DNA of 5,443 nucleotides from Treponema sp. (GTDB taxonomy: Bacteria; Spirochaetota; Spirochaetia; Treponematales; Breznakiellaceae), in NCBI GenBank assembly GCA_031266695.1, contig JAISAK010000128.1, positions 1-5,443 of the forward strand, in the 5' to 3' direction. The position numbers and the translations under genes are program-made. The notes under the pieces are model-generated. The model had not been told where the DNA came from and ran no database searches. It worked only from the letters and a program-made list of their open reading frames with translations. Positions 1 through 5,400 of the stretch are shown here, in pieces. Position 1 is the first letter of the stretch, and each line of letters begins with the position of its first letter.

Positions 1-30
1 TTTAGTGTAATCAGTCTAGTAGTTGTATTC

Positions 31-99
31 GGGTTTAATACCTTTATGACCGCGGCAAAGTAGTTGCTTACGCAACATCAAGGGCGGGGTATTAAACCC
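31..99. repeat. 12-bp perfect inverted repeat enclosing a small hairpin
   Basis: Positions 31-42 (gggtttaatacc) and 88-99 (ggtattaaaccc) are perfect reverse complements separated by 45 bases. Inside lies a second dyad, gttgc (64-68) and gcaac (73-77); read on the minus strand its loop is GTAA, a GNRA tetraloop. This is non-coding DNA downstream of the SfsA-fusion gene. No T-tract follows the outer stem on the minus strand, so it is not a standard intrinsic terminator, although a transcript of the last gene would fold here. The nested layout looks like a small dispersed repeat or the end of a mobile element, but no transposase or flanking duplication is visible. The arms are seen directly; the element identity is inference. 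Confidence 0.6.
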
Positions 100-124
100 T
101 CAACACGAATAAAAACTTCTTCGA

Positions 125-179
125 CTTTGCGGTTTTCATTTATTTCTTCATGCCTTTGCGGTTTTCATTTCTTCATGCC
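125..179. repeat. Imperfect tandem direct repeat overlapping the end of the SfsA-fusion gene
   Basis: The 17-base string ctttgcggttttcattt occurs at 125-141 and again at 154-170, each followed by cttcatgcc (146-154 and 171-179). The first copy carries four extra bases (attt) between the two blocks, giving units of 29 and 25 bases. The gene-proximal copy encodes the last residues (HEEMKTAKA) of the minus-strand SfsA fusion, and the stop codon (148-150) lies in the other copy. The gene's 3' end has therefore either been invaded by, or has duplicated, this repeat. It sits immediately beside the inverted repeat at 31-99, and the two may be parts of one element. Confidence 0.75.
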
Positions 180-1467
180 TGAACCGCATCAGCATCTCCA
201 CAAAGCTCCGTTCTTCCATCGGGTTTTTTCTGAAATAAAACAAATGGCTGGAACAGCGCCGCCCGCCCGCGCCCCGGCAGTCCGAACAGCCAAAACCCGG
301 TACGCCCTTTCCCCCCAAAGCTTCCAGGGCCGCGGCAAGATCGCATTCCAGGTTACGGCGGGAACAAATGGGCAGGGCCCTTATCTTTGACGCCCAGGGG
401 CTGAGGTAGTCGATGTGCCAGTGTTTTTTCTTCTTCACCCTGCGCAGGTGGCGGCTTATCCGTTGGGAAAGATTCTTCATCGCGCTCCCCGCGTACACGT
501 ACCAGCCGGGTTTAATCTCAATGTTTCCCAGGGCTCCGGCCTCAAGGATCAGGGTTCCGGAAGCGTCGCGTCGCGCCTTTGCTTTCGCCCTTTTTCCGGC
601 TTCGGGAATTTCCTTGGGGATTTCCAGTATGATAAGGTAGCTCCCGCTGTTCTTTTCCGCAAGCTCTCCGCGGGAAAGATCGGGGGGGATGAACCCGCCC
701 CCGCCCGGAGCCGCGGCAAGCCGCGCCGCGCCGTCCTCTCCGCAGCGGATCAGGGCGGCGTGAACAAGAACGGGGGCGGCCCCTTCGCCGGTTTCCCTCG
801 TCCGGCCCCCTGCCGTCCGGCTCCTTGCCGGGCGGCCGTATCTATAAAGCGCCGCCGCAAACGCCGGGTCGGTGTGCGGGTTGGGAACAAAGACTTTGGG
901 CTCTCCGTGGGTAATCACAAAGAGCAGATGGCAGCAATAGCCCCGGCTGCCAAGGGACGCCAGTTCTTCAAGATGTTTCAGCGCCCGGCCGCTAGGCGCG
1001 TCGGGAAACATGGCGACGCCGTGTTCAACCAGGGAACAGGCCTTGACTTCAACCAGATGCCGCCGGCCCTTTTCGTCGATGCACAGAAAATCGAAGCGGG
1101 AATTGCCCAGGCTGAATTCGGCGTGGATCTCTTTCAGGCCGGGAATTATTTTTTTGAGGATGAGTTTTTCCGCGGCCCTGTTCAGCCTGGCGGAAAAGAG
1201 GGGAACGATTTCACCGCGGTAACGGACCGCGGCCGCGGTGTACGCGGTTTTTGCCGGAGGGCCGCGCTTAACCGCGCTTTGCCCGCCGCGGCGTTTCTCC
1301 AGAATAAGCCGCGCGCCGGGGAAGAGCAGCTCCGTAAGGCGGCCCGGATCGGGACAGTGACAGGCCGTCTCTTTTCCGCCGGCCTTCGCGATTATAAGAA
1401 AGCGATTCGGCCGGGCAGCAAAAACCGCTTCAAGATCATTCTGAAAGAGTTTTACCTGTTCGTTCAT
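148..1467 (-). CDS. sfsA: SfsA-family nuclease-like protein fused to a C-terminal DUF123-type GIY-YIG domain
   Basis: The protein has 439 residues, against about 230-240 for stand-alone SfsA. Residues 1-255 are SfsA: an N-terminal nucleic-acid-binding-like part with CHCPDPGR (37-43 region), then a PD-(D/E)xK-like core with SRFDFL (123-128), LVEVK (138-142), FPDA (154-157) and RALKHLEEL (161-169). A low-complexity Arg/Gly insert lies at about 212-231. Residues 274-413 match the DUF123 GIY-YIG type: SGSYLI, GWYVYAGSA (321-329), R336 and H340, KKHWHIDYL (347-355), GFGCSDC (391-397) and SHLFYF (407-412). SfsA proteins bind DNA and are annotated as DNA/RNA nucleases; their cellular role is poorly defined. 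DUF123 domains occur alone or fused to endonuclease III. I chose ATG at 1467 because the SfsA alignment begins there. The frame stays open to a TTG at 1548 directly after the transporter's stop, but those 27 residues look non-coding. A weak GGGG lies 7 bases before the ATG. The final residues come from a direct repeat. The fold assignment is firm; activity is inferred. Confidence 0.9.
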   Translation of the reverse strand: MNEQVKLFQNDLEAVFAARPNRFLIIAKAGGKETACHCPDPGRLTELLFPGARLILEKRRGGQSAVKRGPPAKTAYTAAAVRYRGEIVPLFSARLNRAAEKLILKKIIPGLKEIHAEFSLGNSRFDFLCIDEKGRRHLVEVKACSLVEHGVAMFPDAPSGRALKHLEELASLGSRGYCCHLLFVITHGEPKVFVPNPHTDPAFAAALYRYGRPARSRTAGGRTRETGEGAAPVLVHAALIRCGEDGAARLAAAPGGGGFIPPDLSRGELAEKNSGSYLIILEIPKEIPEAGKRAKAKARRDASGTLILEAGALGNIEIKPGWYVYAGSAMKNLSQRISRHLRRVKKKKHWHIDYLSPWASKIRALPICSRRNLECDLAAALEALGGKGVPGFGCSDCRGAGGRRCSSHLFYFRKNPMEERSFVEMLMRFRHEEMKTAKA

Positions 1468-1548
1468 GGGACTGCCCCGGCACACGTCCGGCCGGATACG
1501 CGCACCCGGCCGCCCCGGCGCCGCGTTCCTTTCGCCGGCCCGGGCCAA

Positions 1549-2589
1549 TCACCGGCCCTTGCCAAAACCGCCGGCTATCACTTCCGACTGGGTTATCAGC
1601 ATGCCGCCGAGCATCAAAACAAAACCAAGCAGCGTCCAGGGGCCGACTTTTTCCGAAAGAAGAAGCGCCCCCCCCAGGGCTGCAAAGCTGCCTTCAAAGC
1701 TGAGGATAATCGTCGCGTGGGCCGGCGGGGCGTCGCGCTGGGCAACCACCTGCAGGGTATGTGCGACGCCCACGGAACCAAGGCCGCCGTAGAGAATGGG
1801 AACAAGGGCCTCCGTGGGAAAGCGTATCCTTCCGGCGGAAAGCGCCGCGATAAGTTCGGGAAGCGGCAGCCAGGCGAAAAGCCCCTCCGCAAGGAAGGCG
1901 GGATTTATTCTTTCCGCAAAGCCCGCGACGGAAGGTTCAACCAGGAACGCGCCAATCAGGGCAAGGAATCCGCAGACGGCAAACTGCCCCGAGGAAAGGA
2001 CAACCGGGTCAATGCCCTGAACCAGGCGGTCGATGAGGAGTACGTGGCAGGCCCAGAAGACGGCGCTTATCACGGTGATAATATCACCGGGATTAATCGA
2101 AGCGAAGCGCCCCGCGGCGCTGAGGAAATAAAGGCCGGCGAGGGTAAAAATCGAGCCTATCCAGGTGGCGCGCCCGGTCTTCCGCCCCAGAAAGACGCCG
2201 AAGACAGGGGTGAATACCACATAGAGGCCGGTTATAAAGCCGGCGTTGCCCGCCGTTGTAAAGATGATTCCGAACTGCTGAAGAATAACGGCGATGAAAA
2301 TGCAGCTCCCCGCGGCAAGGGAACAGGAAAAAAAACGCCGCCGCGCCGCGGCCGGATTGCCGTCAGCCGCAATCACCGCGCCGCCGGAGGATCCTGCGCC
2401 TCCGGCCTTCATCTTTTTCCGCAGCAGAATGAGGGGAAGCAGGGAAAGGCTGGCCAAAATAAACCGTATTCCGTTATAGGCAAAGGGGCCCACATATTCC
2501 ATTCCGGAACGCTGGGCCACAAATCCAAAACCCCAGATACCCGCCGTAAGAAGCAGGAGGATATCCGCCCGCAAAGCCCGTTTGTTCAT
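1549..2589 (-). CDS. DMT-superfamily EamA transporter (ten-helix permease)
   Basis: This 346-residue integral membrane protein has two EamA repeats. The first covers about 9-156 and begins LLLLTAGIWGFGFVAQ; it contains AGNAGFITGLYVVFTPVFG (113-131), a strong family signature. The second covers about 167-336, opening with VISAVFWACHVLLIDR and ending with AHATIILSFEGSFAALGGALLLSE and a GxxLMLGGM helix. DMT carriers export or import amino acids, metabolites or drugs; nothing here specifies the substrate. At about 61-86 and 222-258 there are loops longer than in the usual 290-300-residue family members. The ATG at 2589 is the only sensible start: an in-frame stop lies at 2599-2601. No Shine-Dalgarno sequence precedes it (the upstream bases read TCTCCTC), so translation may be leaderless or weak. 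Two terminators lie just upstream, separating this gene from the rlpA operon, and the SfsA fusion follows after 81 bases, probably co-transcribed. Confidence 0.93.
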   Translation of the reverse strand: MNKRALRADILLLLTAGIWGFGFVAQRSGMEYVGPFAYNGIRFILASLSLLPLILLRKKMKAGGAGSSGGAVIAADGNPAAARRRFFSCSLAAGSCIFIAVILQQFGIIFTTAGNAGFITGLYVVFTPVFGVFLGRKTGRATWIGSIFTLAGLYFLSAAGRFASINPGDIITVISAVFWACHVLLIDRLVQGIDPVVLSSGQFAVCGFLALIGAFLVEPSVAGFAERINPAFLAEGLFAWLPLPELIAALSAGRIRFPTEALVPILYGGLGSVGVAHTLQVVAQRDAPPAHATIILSFEGSFAALGGALLLSEKVGPWTLLGFVLMLGGMLITQSEVIAGGFGKGR

Positions 2590-2616
2590 GAGGAGAGATT
2601 AACATGGAACGAAGAC

Positions 2617-2646
2617 AAACAAAAAGCCCCCGGATTTTCCGGGGGC
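2617..2646 (-). terminator. Intrinsic terminator B, just upstream of the EamA gene
   Basis: On the minus strand, GCCCCCGG (2646-2639) pairs with CCGGGGGC (2633-2626) around the five-base loop AAAAT. It is followed at once by TTTTTGTTT (2625-2617). An eight-pair, all-GC stem with a T-tract is a textbook rho-independent terminator. It would stop transcripts coming from the rlpA/small membrane gene side. On the plus strand no T-run follows the stem, so the direction is clear. Confidence 0.88.
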
Positions 2647-2648
2647 GC

Positions 2649-2674
2649 AATAAAAGCAGCCCCGATAGGGGCTG
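2649..2674 (-). terminator. Intrinsic terminator A, first of a tandem pair
   Basis: On the minus strand, CAGCCCC (2674-2668) pairs with GGGGCTG (2663-2657) around the loop TATC, and CTTTTATT follows (2656-2649). It lies immediately before terminator B. The T-tract is shorter and interrupted, so it is probably the weaker of the two. Its 5' arm can alternatively pair, over nine bases, with 2793-2801, which would prevent this hairpin from forming. Confidence 0.7.
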
Positions 2675-2801
2675 TGGTTCAAAAACAAGCAACACACGCC
2701 CGGCGCTCAGAAAATATCGCAGTACCGAACAAATGCGCGAAGGCTGGCTTAGCAAAGCAGCATACCTGAGCAGCGCGCCGCGGGCCGGAGTACACAGCCC
2801 C
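2657..2801 (-). ncRNA. Candidate structured leader or small RNA with a terminator/anti-terminator switch
   Basis: Read on the minus strand, segment 1 GGGGCTGTG (2801-2793) is perfectly complementary to segment 2 CACAGCCCC (2676-2668), and segment 2 is also complementary to segment 3 GGGGCTG (2663-2657), the 3' arm of terminator A. Pairings 1:2 and 2:3 exclude each other. Between segments 1 and 2 the RNA can form further stems: CTCAG near 2770-2766 with CTGAG near 2709-2705, extended by CGGCG/CGCCG past a bulge, and an apical hairpin GCTG-CTT-TGCT-AAG-C-CAGC. This is the layout of a transcriptional riboswitch or attenuator, or alternatively of a stable small RNA with paired ends and its own terminator. 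I recognise no known riboswitch consensus. No SRP signature (GGAA-capped hairpin followed by AGCAGCC) is present. The pairings are seen directly; the function is inference. Confidence 0.4.
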
Positions 2802-2814
2802 GGAACCGCGGTCT

Positions 2815-3075
2815 TCAGCTTTTCCGGTAGATAAAAACCCCCGCTGCCGCTCCCACCACGCCGCAGATCATCAATATGACGGGCTGCTGGTAGCCTTTCG
2901 CCATTTTACCCGAACCGCCGAGGGCCCGAATCGCCCTGTTGGCCCCTCCGGCGATTTTTCCCGCCGCGGACTGGTGGAATTCAACAAACTGGTAGATCCC
3001 CATAACCAATACCACAAGCCCTGCGGCCAATAACAAAATTCCGATAATTTTAATCGGACTTATTCCTCTCGCCAT
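2815..3075 (-). CDS. Small two-helix membrane protein, DUF3185-like
   Basis: This protein has 86 residues. A first hydrophobic segment at about 8-28 (IKIIGILLLAAGLVVLVMGIY) and a second at about 65-82 (PVILMICGVVGAAAGVFI) flank a polar Gly/Ala-rich loop, and the end is the short basic tail YRKS. The pattern IIGILLLxxGLxxLVxGI followed by a second Gly-rich helix resembles the DUF3185 family, small bacterial membrane proteins of unknown function; the present loop is somewhat longer than I would expect. A good ribosome binding site, GGGAG (3086-3082), lies six bases before the ATG. The gene starts 26 bases after rlpA stops, with a short GGCC-TGA-GGCC dyad between them, so it is probably co-transcribed with rlpA. 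No catalytic residues are visible. The coding call is strong; the family call is moderate. Confidence 0.8.
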   Translation of the reverse strand: MARGISPIKIIGILLLAAGLVVLVMGIYQFVEFHQSAAGKIAGGANRAIRALGGSGKMAKGYQQPVILMICGVVGAAAGVFIYRKS

Positions 3076-3101
3076 AACACACTCCCGGCCTCAGGCCAAT
3101 T

Positions 3102-3974
3102 TTAACGTTCTTCCCGGATAAGGGCTTCGCGGAAACCCGCGGCCCCTATTTTTTCCTGAAGCAATTGTACTTCTTCTCCCCGAACCCCGGCAAGTACTAC
3201 CCGGAAGTATTCTTCATACCGCTCATAGGAAGGGCTAAGCCCCCTGCCCTTGAGCTTGTCAAAGGAATCAACCGCGTTCCTGGCAACCTTATAAGAGCCA
3301 ATCTGCAGCCGGTAAACCTTGCCCGGAACCGGATTTATGGCCGGGATAAGAGCCGCCGGGCCGTAAGAGGGAGCCGGAAGGGCCGGAATCTCCGGCGTCA
3401 TTTCCGCCGGAGACAAAGAAGCGGAGGAGGCCGCCGGCTGCTCGGGCTGCCGGCGTACCGGCGGGAAAGCCGTGGGCGGCGGCGGAGGTTCGCCCGGCGC
3501 CGGCTGTTCCGGCGGCAGGGTCCAGAGCGGATCCGGCGCGGGCCTTGTCCCGGCCGGCGCGGGATCGGCCACGGCAACCGGCTTTGTACTTTCAATCAGG
3601 ACCGGCGCGGTTCCGGTTACAAGCATATCAAGCTGTTCCGCGGCCATCTTGGAAATATCGATAATCCGGGCCGATACAAAGGGGCCCCGGTCATTCACCT
3701 TGACGGTAACTTTCTTGTTGTTGTGCTTGTTGGTTACTGTCAGTACCGTTCCGAAAGGCAGAGTAGGATGGGCGGCGGTAAAAAGGGTAGAATTAAATAT
3801 CTCCCCCGACGCGGTGGGCCGGCCGTCAAATTCGGTGCCGTACCAGGAGGCGATTCCTTCCTGCCGGAAGATTTTTTCTTCAGGGGCCGGTTGAACCTGG
3901 GCTTCCGCATCCCGCGGAATACAAAGCGAGCCCAGGATCAAACCGGTGCATACCAAAGGGATGATTCGTTTCAT
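3102..3974 (-). CDS. rlpA: RlpA, septal-ring lytic transglycosylase-like protein (DPBB plus SPOR)
   Basis: The product has 290 residues. Residues 1-25 form a signal peptide with basic start MKRI, hydrophobic core and an A-E-A cleavage site before Q26. C18 is preceded by G-S-L, a poor lipobox, so it is probably not a lipoprotein, unlike E. coli RlpA. A double-psi beta-barrel covers about 36-128, with GIASWYG (40-46), FTAAHPTLPFGT (65-76) and NDRGPF (94-99). H69 and D95 match the His/Asp pair known to be needed for activity in Pseudomonas RlpA. A Pro/Ala-rich linker runs from about 130 to 215. A SPOR domain at about 218-290 (YRLQIGSY start) should bind glycan stripped of stem peptides. Family members act in the periplasm at the division site. 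The ATG lies 2 bases after the sensor's stop with no clear Shine-Dalgarno sequence, so translational coupling is likely. Function is strongly supported; lytic activity itself is inferred from conserved residues. Confidence 0.95.
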   Translation of the reverse strand: MKRIIPLVCTGLILGSLCIPRDAEAQVQPAPEEKIFRQEGIASWYGTEFDGRPTASGEIFNSTLFTAAHPTLPFGTVLTVTNKHNNKKVTVKVNDRGPFVSARIIDISKMAAEQLDMLVTGTAPVLIESTKPVAVADPAPAGTRPAPDPLWTLPPEQPAPGEPPPPPTAFPPVRRQPEQPAASSASLSPAEMTPEIPALPAPSYGPAALIPAINPVPGKVYRLQIGSYKVARNAVDSFDKLKGRGLSPSYERYEEYFRVVLAGVRGEEVQLLQEKIGAAGFREALIREER

Positions 3975-3976
3975 GC

Positions 3977-5227
3977 TTAGTTTATCGGAACATTTTTTCC
4001 GCTTCCTGAATCCAATTCCTCAAGCCGCCTCTGCATCTTTTTTTCGTTGGTAATATCCTGGATATTGCCCAGAACGAACAACTTGCCCTTGCCCCTGTCC
4101 ACCGGGACAAAATTACAACTGAGATTTTTTATCTCCTTTGTTTCCGGGCTGGTATAAACCATTTCCTGGATAGGATTCAAATTTTCCAGTGTTTTTTCAT
4201 TGAATTTAGAGCTGAACACCATGGAACGGTTAAAGAGCAGGACAAAATACTCGACAAGGCTGGTAATTTCGGTTCTCCCGACCGAATGTGCTATGAGGTC
4301 GGTAAACTTTTTCCCCCGAAGATCCCGAATCCCCAATACCGTTTCCAGGAATTTGGAATAGTTATCCTGGATAATAAAATTCTTATCCATAAAGAAAAGG
4401 CCCACCTTAAGGGCGTCCTTCATGGCGGCAATGGTATCCCGTTCCTCCTTCAGTTCCGCGGAGGCGGCTTCGGCGGCGTCCCTCAGTTCCCGCAGGCGCT
4501 GGTTCTGCTTATTGACCCCGTTAACCAGGTAGAGGTACGCGATAAAACCGATGACGATAAAAACCGCGGACAGGATCAATTGCCGTATTATTTGGGACCA
4601 CAGACGCTCGTAGATCTCCCCGGCCTTAAAGTCGCAGCCGACAACTCCCACCGCGTCGCCCGAGGAATTGAGGATCGGCGCGTAGAGCGAAACCACCCAG
4701 CCCCATTCGGTATTGAAATCCAGGCTGCTGATCTGCGGCGTTTTTTCTTCCAGGGTCCGCAAAACCGGCTTCAGATAAGCTGAAATATCCTCCTCCATTC
4801 CCAGGGGGGAAAAAGCTTCCTCATCGTCCGGGGGGGCGCTGCCGTCGATAATATACCGGAAAACCTTCCCCGCCGGCGCCGATGCCGGCGCCATAGTGTA
4901 CAAATAGATACAGTTGGACTGCTCCTTGACGGCCAGCATATCAAGCCGGGTTTTTTCATAAAAGGGATCCCGGGGATCAAGGCTTTTGGCGAGGGCCTCA
5001 AAGGAATCCCCGTCGATAAGGGCGGTTACTTCCTCTGTTATAGGGGCCCCCAGCTTATAGCCTATGGTTTCGGTTATCCCCACAAGCTGCTGCAAGGATG
5101 TAGCAATAACAATCGAATAAACTGCAATAATAAAAAGAATAAAAAACAGGGTGAATCGAAATTTTAAAGACCGGGTTTTTTTCTTTTTTCCGCTGCCTTT
5201 TTTTGATAAAGAAGAATTCATATCCAT
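3977..5227 (-). CDS. Membrane sensor with extracytoplasmic (Cache-like) and PAS domains, lacking a visible output domain
   Basis: The protein has 416 residues. A Lys-rich cytoplasmic start (9-23) precedes membrane helix 1 (about 25-44). An extracytoplasmic region of about 170 residues follows (45-215); it contains WGWVVSLYAPILNSSGDAVGVVGCDF (175-200), the typical last strands of a Cache-type sensor. Helix 2 lies at about 216-236. A charged Ala/Glu-rich coiled coil (240-275) leads into a PAS domain (about 272-395) ending in LGNIQDITNEKK. The protein then stops after a short helix, with no HisKA, HATPase, GGDEF, Hpt or MCP domain. Similar sensors I know from treponemes continue into signalling domains, so this may be a truncated kinase or a stand-alone sensor working with a partner. 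GAAGGA lies seven bases before ATG 5227; a second ATG two codons later is worse placed. It is first in the run with rlpA, 2 bases apart. The ligand is unknown. Confidence 0.9.
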   Translation of the reverse strand: MDMNSSLSKKGSGKKKKTRSLKFRFTLFFILFIIAVYSIVIATSLQQLVGITETIGYKLGAPITEEVTALIDGDSFEALAKSLDPRDPFYEKTRLDMLAVKEQSNCIYLYTMAPASAPAGKVFRYIIDGSAPPDDEEAFSPLGMEEDISAYLKPVLRTLEEKTPQISSLDFNTEWGWVVSLYAPILNSSGDAVGVVGCDFKAGEIYERLWSQIIRQLILSAVFIVIGFIAYLYLVNGVNKQNQRLRELRDAAEAASAELKEERDTIAAMKDALKVGLFFMDKNFIIQDNYSKFLETVLGIRDLRGKKFTDLIAHSVGRTEITSLVEYFVLLFNRSMVFSSKFNEKTLENLNPIQEMVYTSPETKEIKNLSCNFVPVDRGKGKLFVLGNIQDITNEKKMQRRLEELDSGSGKNVPIN

Positions 5228-5234
5228 TGTTTTG

Positions 5235-5240
5235 TCCTTC
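5235..5240 (-). promoter_or_regulatory. Ribosome binding site deciding the sensor start
   Basis: On the minus strand GAAGGA (5240-5235) lies seven bases before ATG 5227. The in-frame ATG at 5221-5219 would be 13 bases away, so the first ATG is preferred. Confidence 0.8.
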
Positions 5241-5249
5241 TTTGCTGGA

Positions 5250-5285
5250 CTTGTTAGACAAACGAACCTTCGGTTCGCCGCTCGT
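5250..5285 (-). promoter_or_regulatory. Hairpin-rich 5' leader of the sensor gene
   Basis: On the minus strand CGAACC (5277-5272) pairs with GGTTCG (5268-5263) around the loop GAA. A flanking AACGA (upstream) could instead pair with TCGTT (overlapping the hairpin's 3' arm), giving a competing fold. A smaller dyad TTGT-CTA-ACAA (5261-5251) follows, just before the ribosome binding site. These lie in the predicted untranslated leader between the -10 box and the start codon. They could affect translation or be part of a dispersed repeat; no known regulator is recognised. Confidence 0.4.
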
Positions 5286-5301
5286 TTTCCCGAACAACTC
5301 T

Positions 5302-5307
5302 ACTATA
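5302..5307 (-). promoter_or_regulatory. -10 box of a likely promoter for the sensor-rlpA operon
   Basis: TATAGT on the minus strand (5307-5302) differs from TATAAT at one position and would start transcription near 5295, about 68 bases before the sensor ATG. The expected -35 position (about 5330-5325) reads GGGAAG, a poor match to TTGACA, and falls inside a palindrome. The promoter may therefore need an activator or another sigma factor. No sigma-54 or sigma-28 consensus was found. Confidence 0.5.
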
Positions 5308-5311
5308 CTAC

Positions 5312-5354
5312 ATTTTGGAAAAATCTTCCCGGGAATTTGAAGCTATTCCAAAAT
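5312..5354. promoter_or_regulatory. Nested inverted repeat overlapping the sensor promoter's -35 region
   Basis: attttggaa (5312-5320) and ttccaaaat (5346-5354) are perfect nine-base complements. Within them lies the ten-base palindrome ttcccgggaa (5326-5335). The block occupies the -35 region and the DNA upstream of it, where an operator or activator site would be placed. It lacks a T-tract suitable for a terminator. The repeat is seen directly; the operator role is inferred. Confidence 0.45.
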
Positions 5355-5372
5355 CCGGCAAAGCCAAATTTG

Positions 5373-5400
5373 TTGACCCTCTCAAAAAGACAGGGATAAC
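5373..5400 (+). promoter_or_regulatory. Possible divergent promoter leading out of the window
   Basis: On the plus strand TTGACC (5373-5378, five of six matches to the -35 consensus) is followed after 16 bases by GATAAC (5395-5400, four of six matches to the -10). An interrupted dyad, CCCT-C-TC and GA-C-AGGG (5377-5395), fills the spacer and could be an operator. No start codon with a ribosome site follows before the window ends in an A-rich stretch, so any gene would begin beyond 5443. The remainder of 5401-5443 shows nothing further. Confidence 0.35.

Noticed and set aside
31..99. Intrinsic terminator for the SfsA-fusion transcript
   Set aside because: The loop is 45 bases long and no T-tract follows on the minus strand.
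1..179. CRISPR array
   Set aside because: There are only two adjacent copies of the short repeat with no spacer between them, and no cas gene is present.
64..390. A 108-codon plus-strand open frame at the left edge
   Set aside because: Its first part translates the repeats and the rest is antisense to the GIY-YIG domain; no ribosome site was seen.
415..2769. A 784-codon plus-strand open frame antisense to the SfsA fusion and EamA genes
   Set aside because: It is rich in Arg, Lys and Gly, has no recognisable domain, and spans both well-supported minus-strand genes and the terminators. It is explained by the high GC content of the opposite-strand genes.
2668..2801. SRP (4.5S), 6S or tmRNA gene
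   Set aside because: The paired ends and length suggested 4.5S RNA, but the GGAA-capped hairpin and AGCAGCC signature are absent on both strands. The sequence is too short for tmRNA and I saw no tRNA-like end. A 6S RNA would need a long rod with a defined central bubble, which I could not build convincingly.
3165..3980. A 271-codon plus-strand open frame antisense to rlpA
   Set aside because: It is Arg/Gly-rich with no domain and lies wholly opposite the clear DPBB-SPOR gene.
5324..5370. Sigma-54 or sigma-28 promoter before the sensor
   Set aside because: TTGGC and TTTGCC occur but with wrong spacing for sigma-54, and GCCGGATT lacks the matching sigma-28 upstream box.
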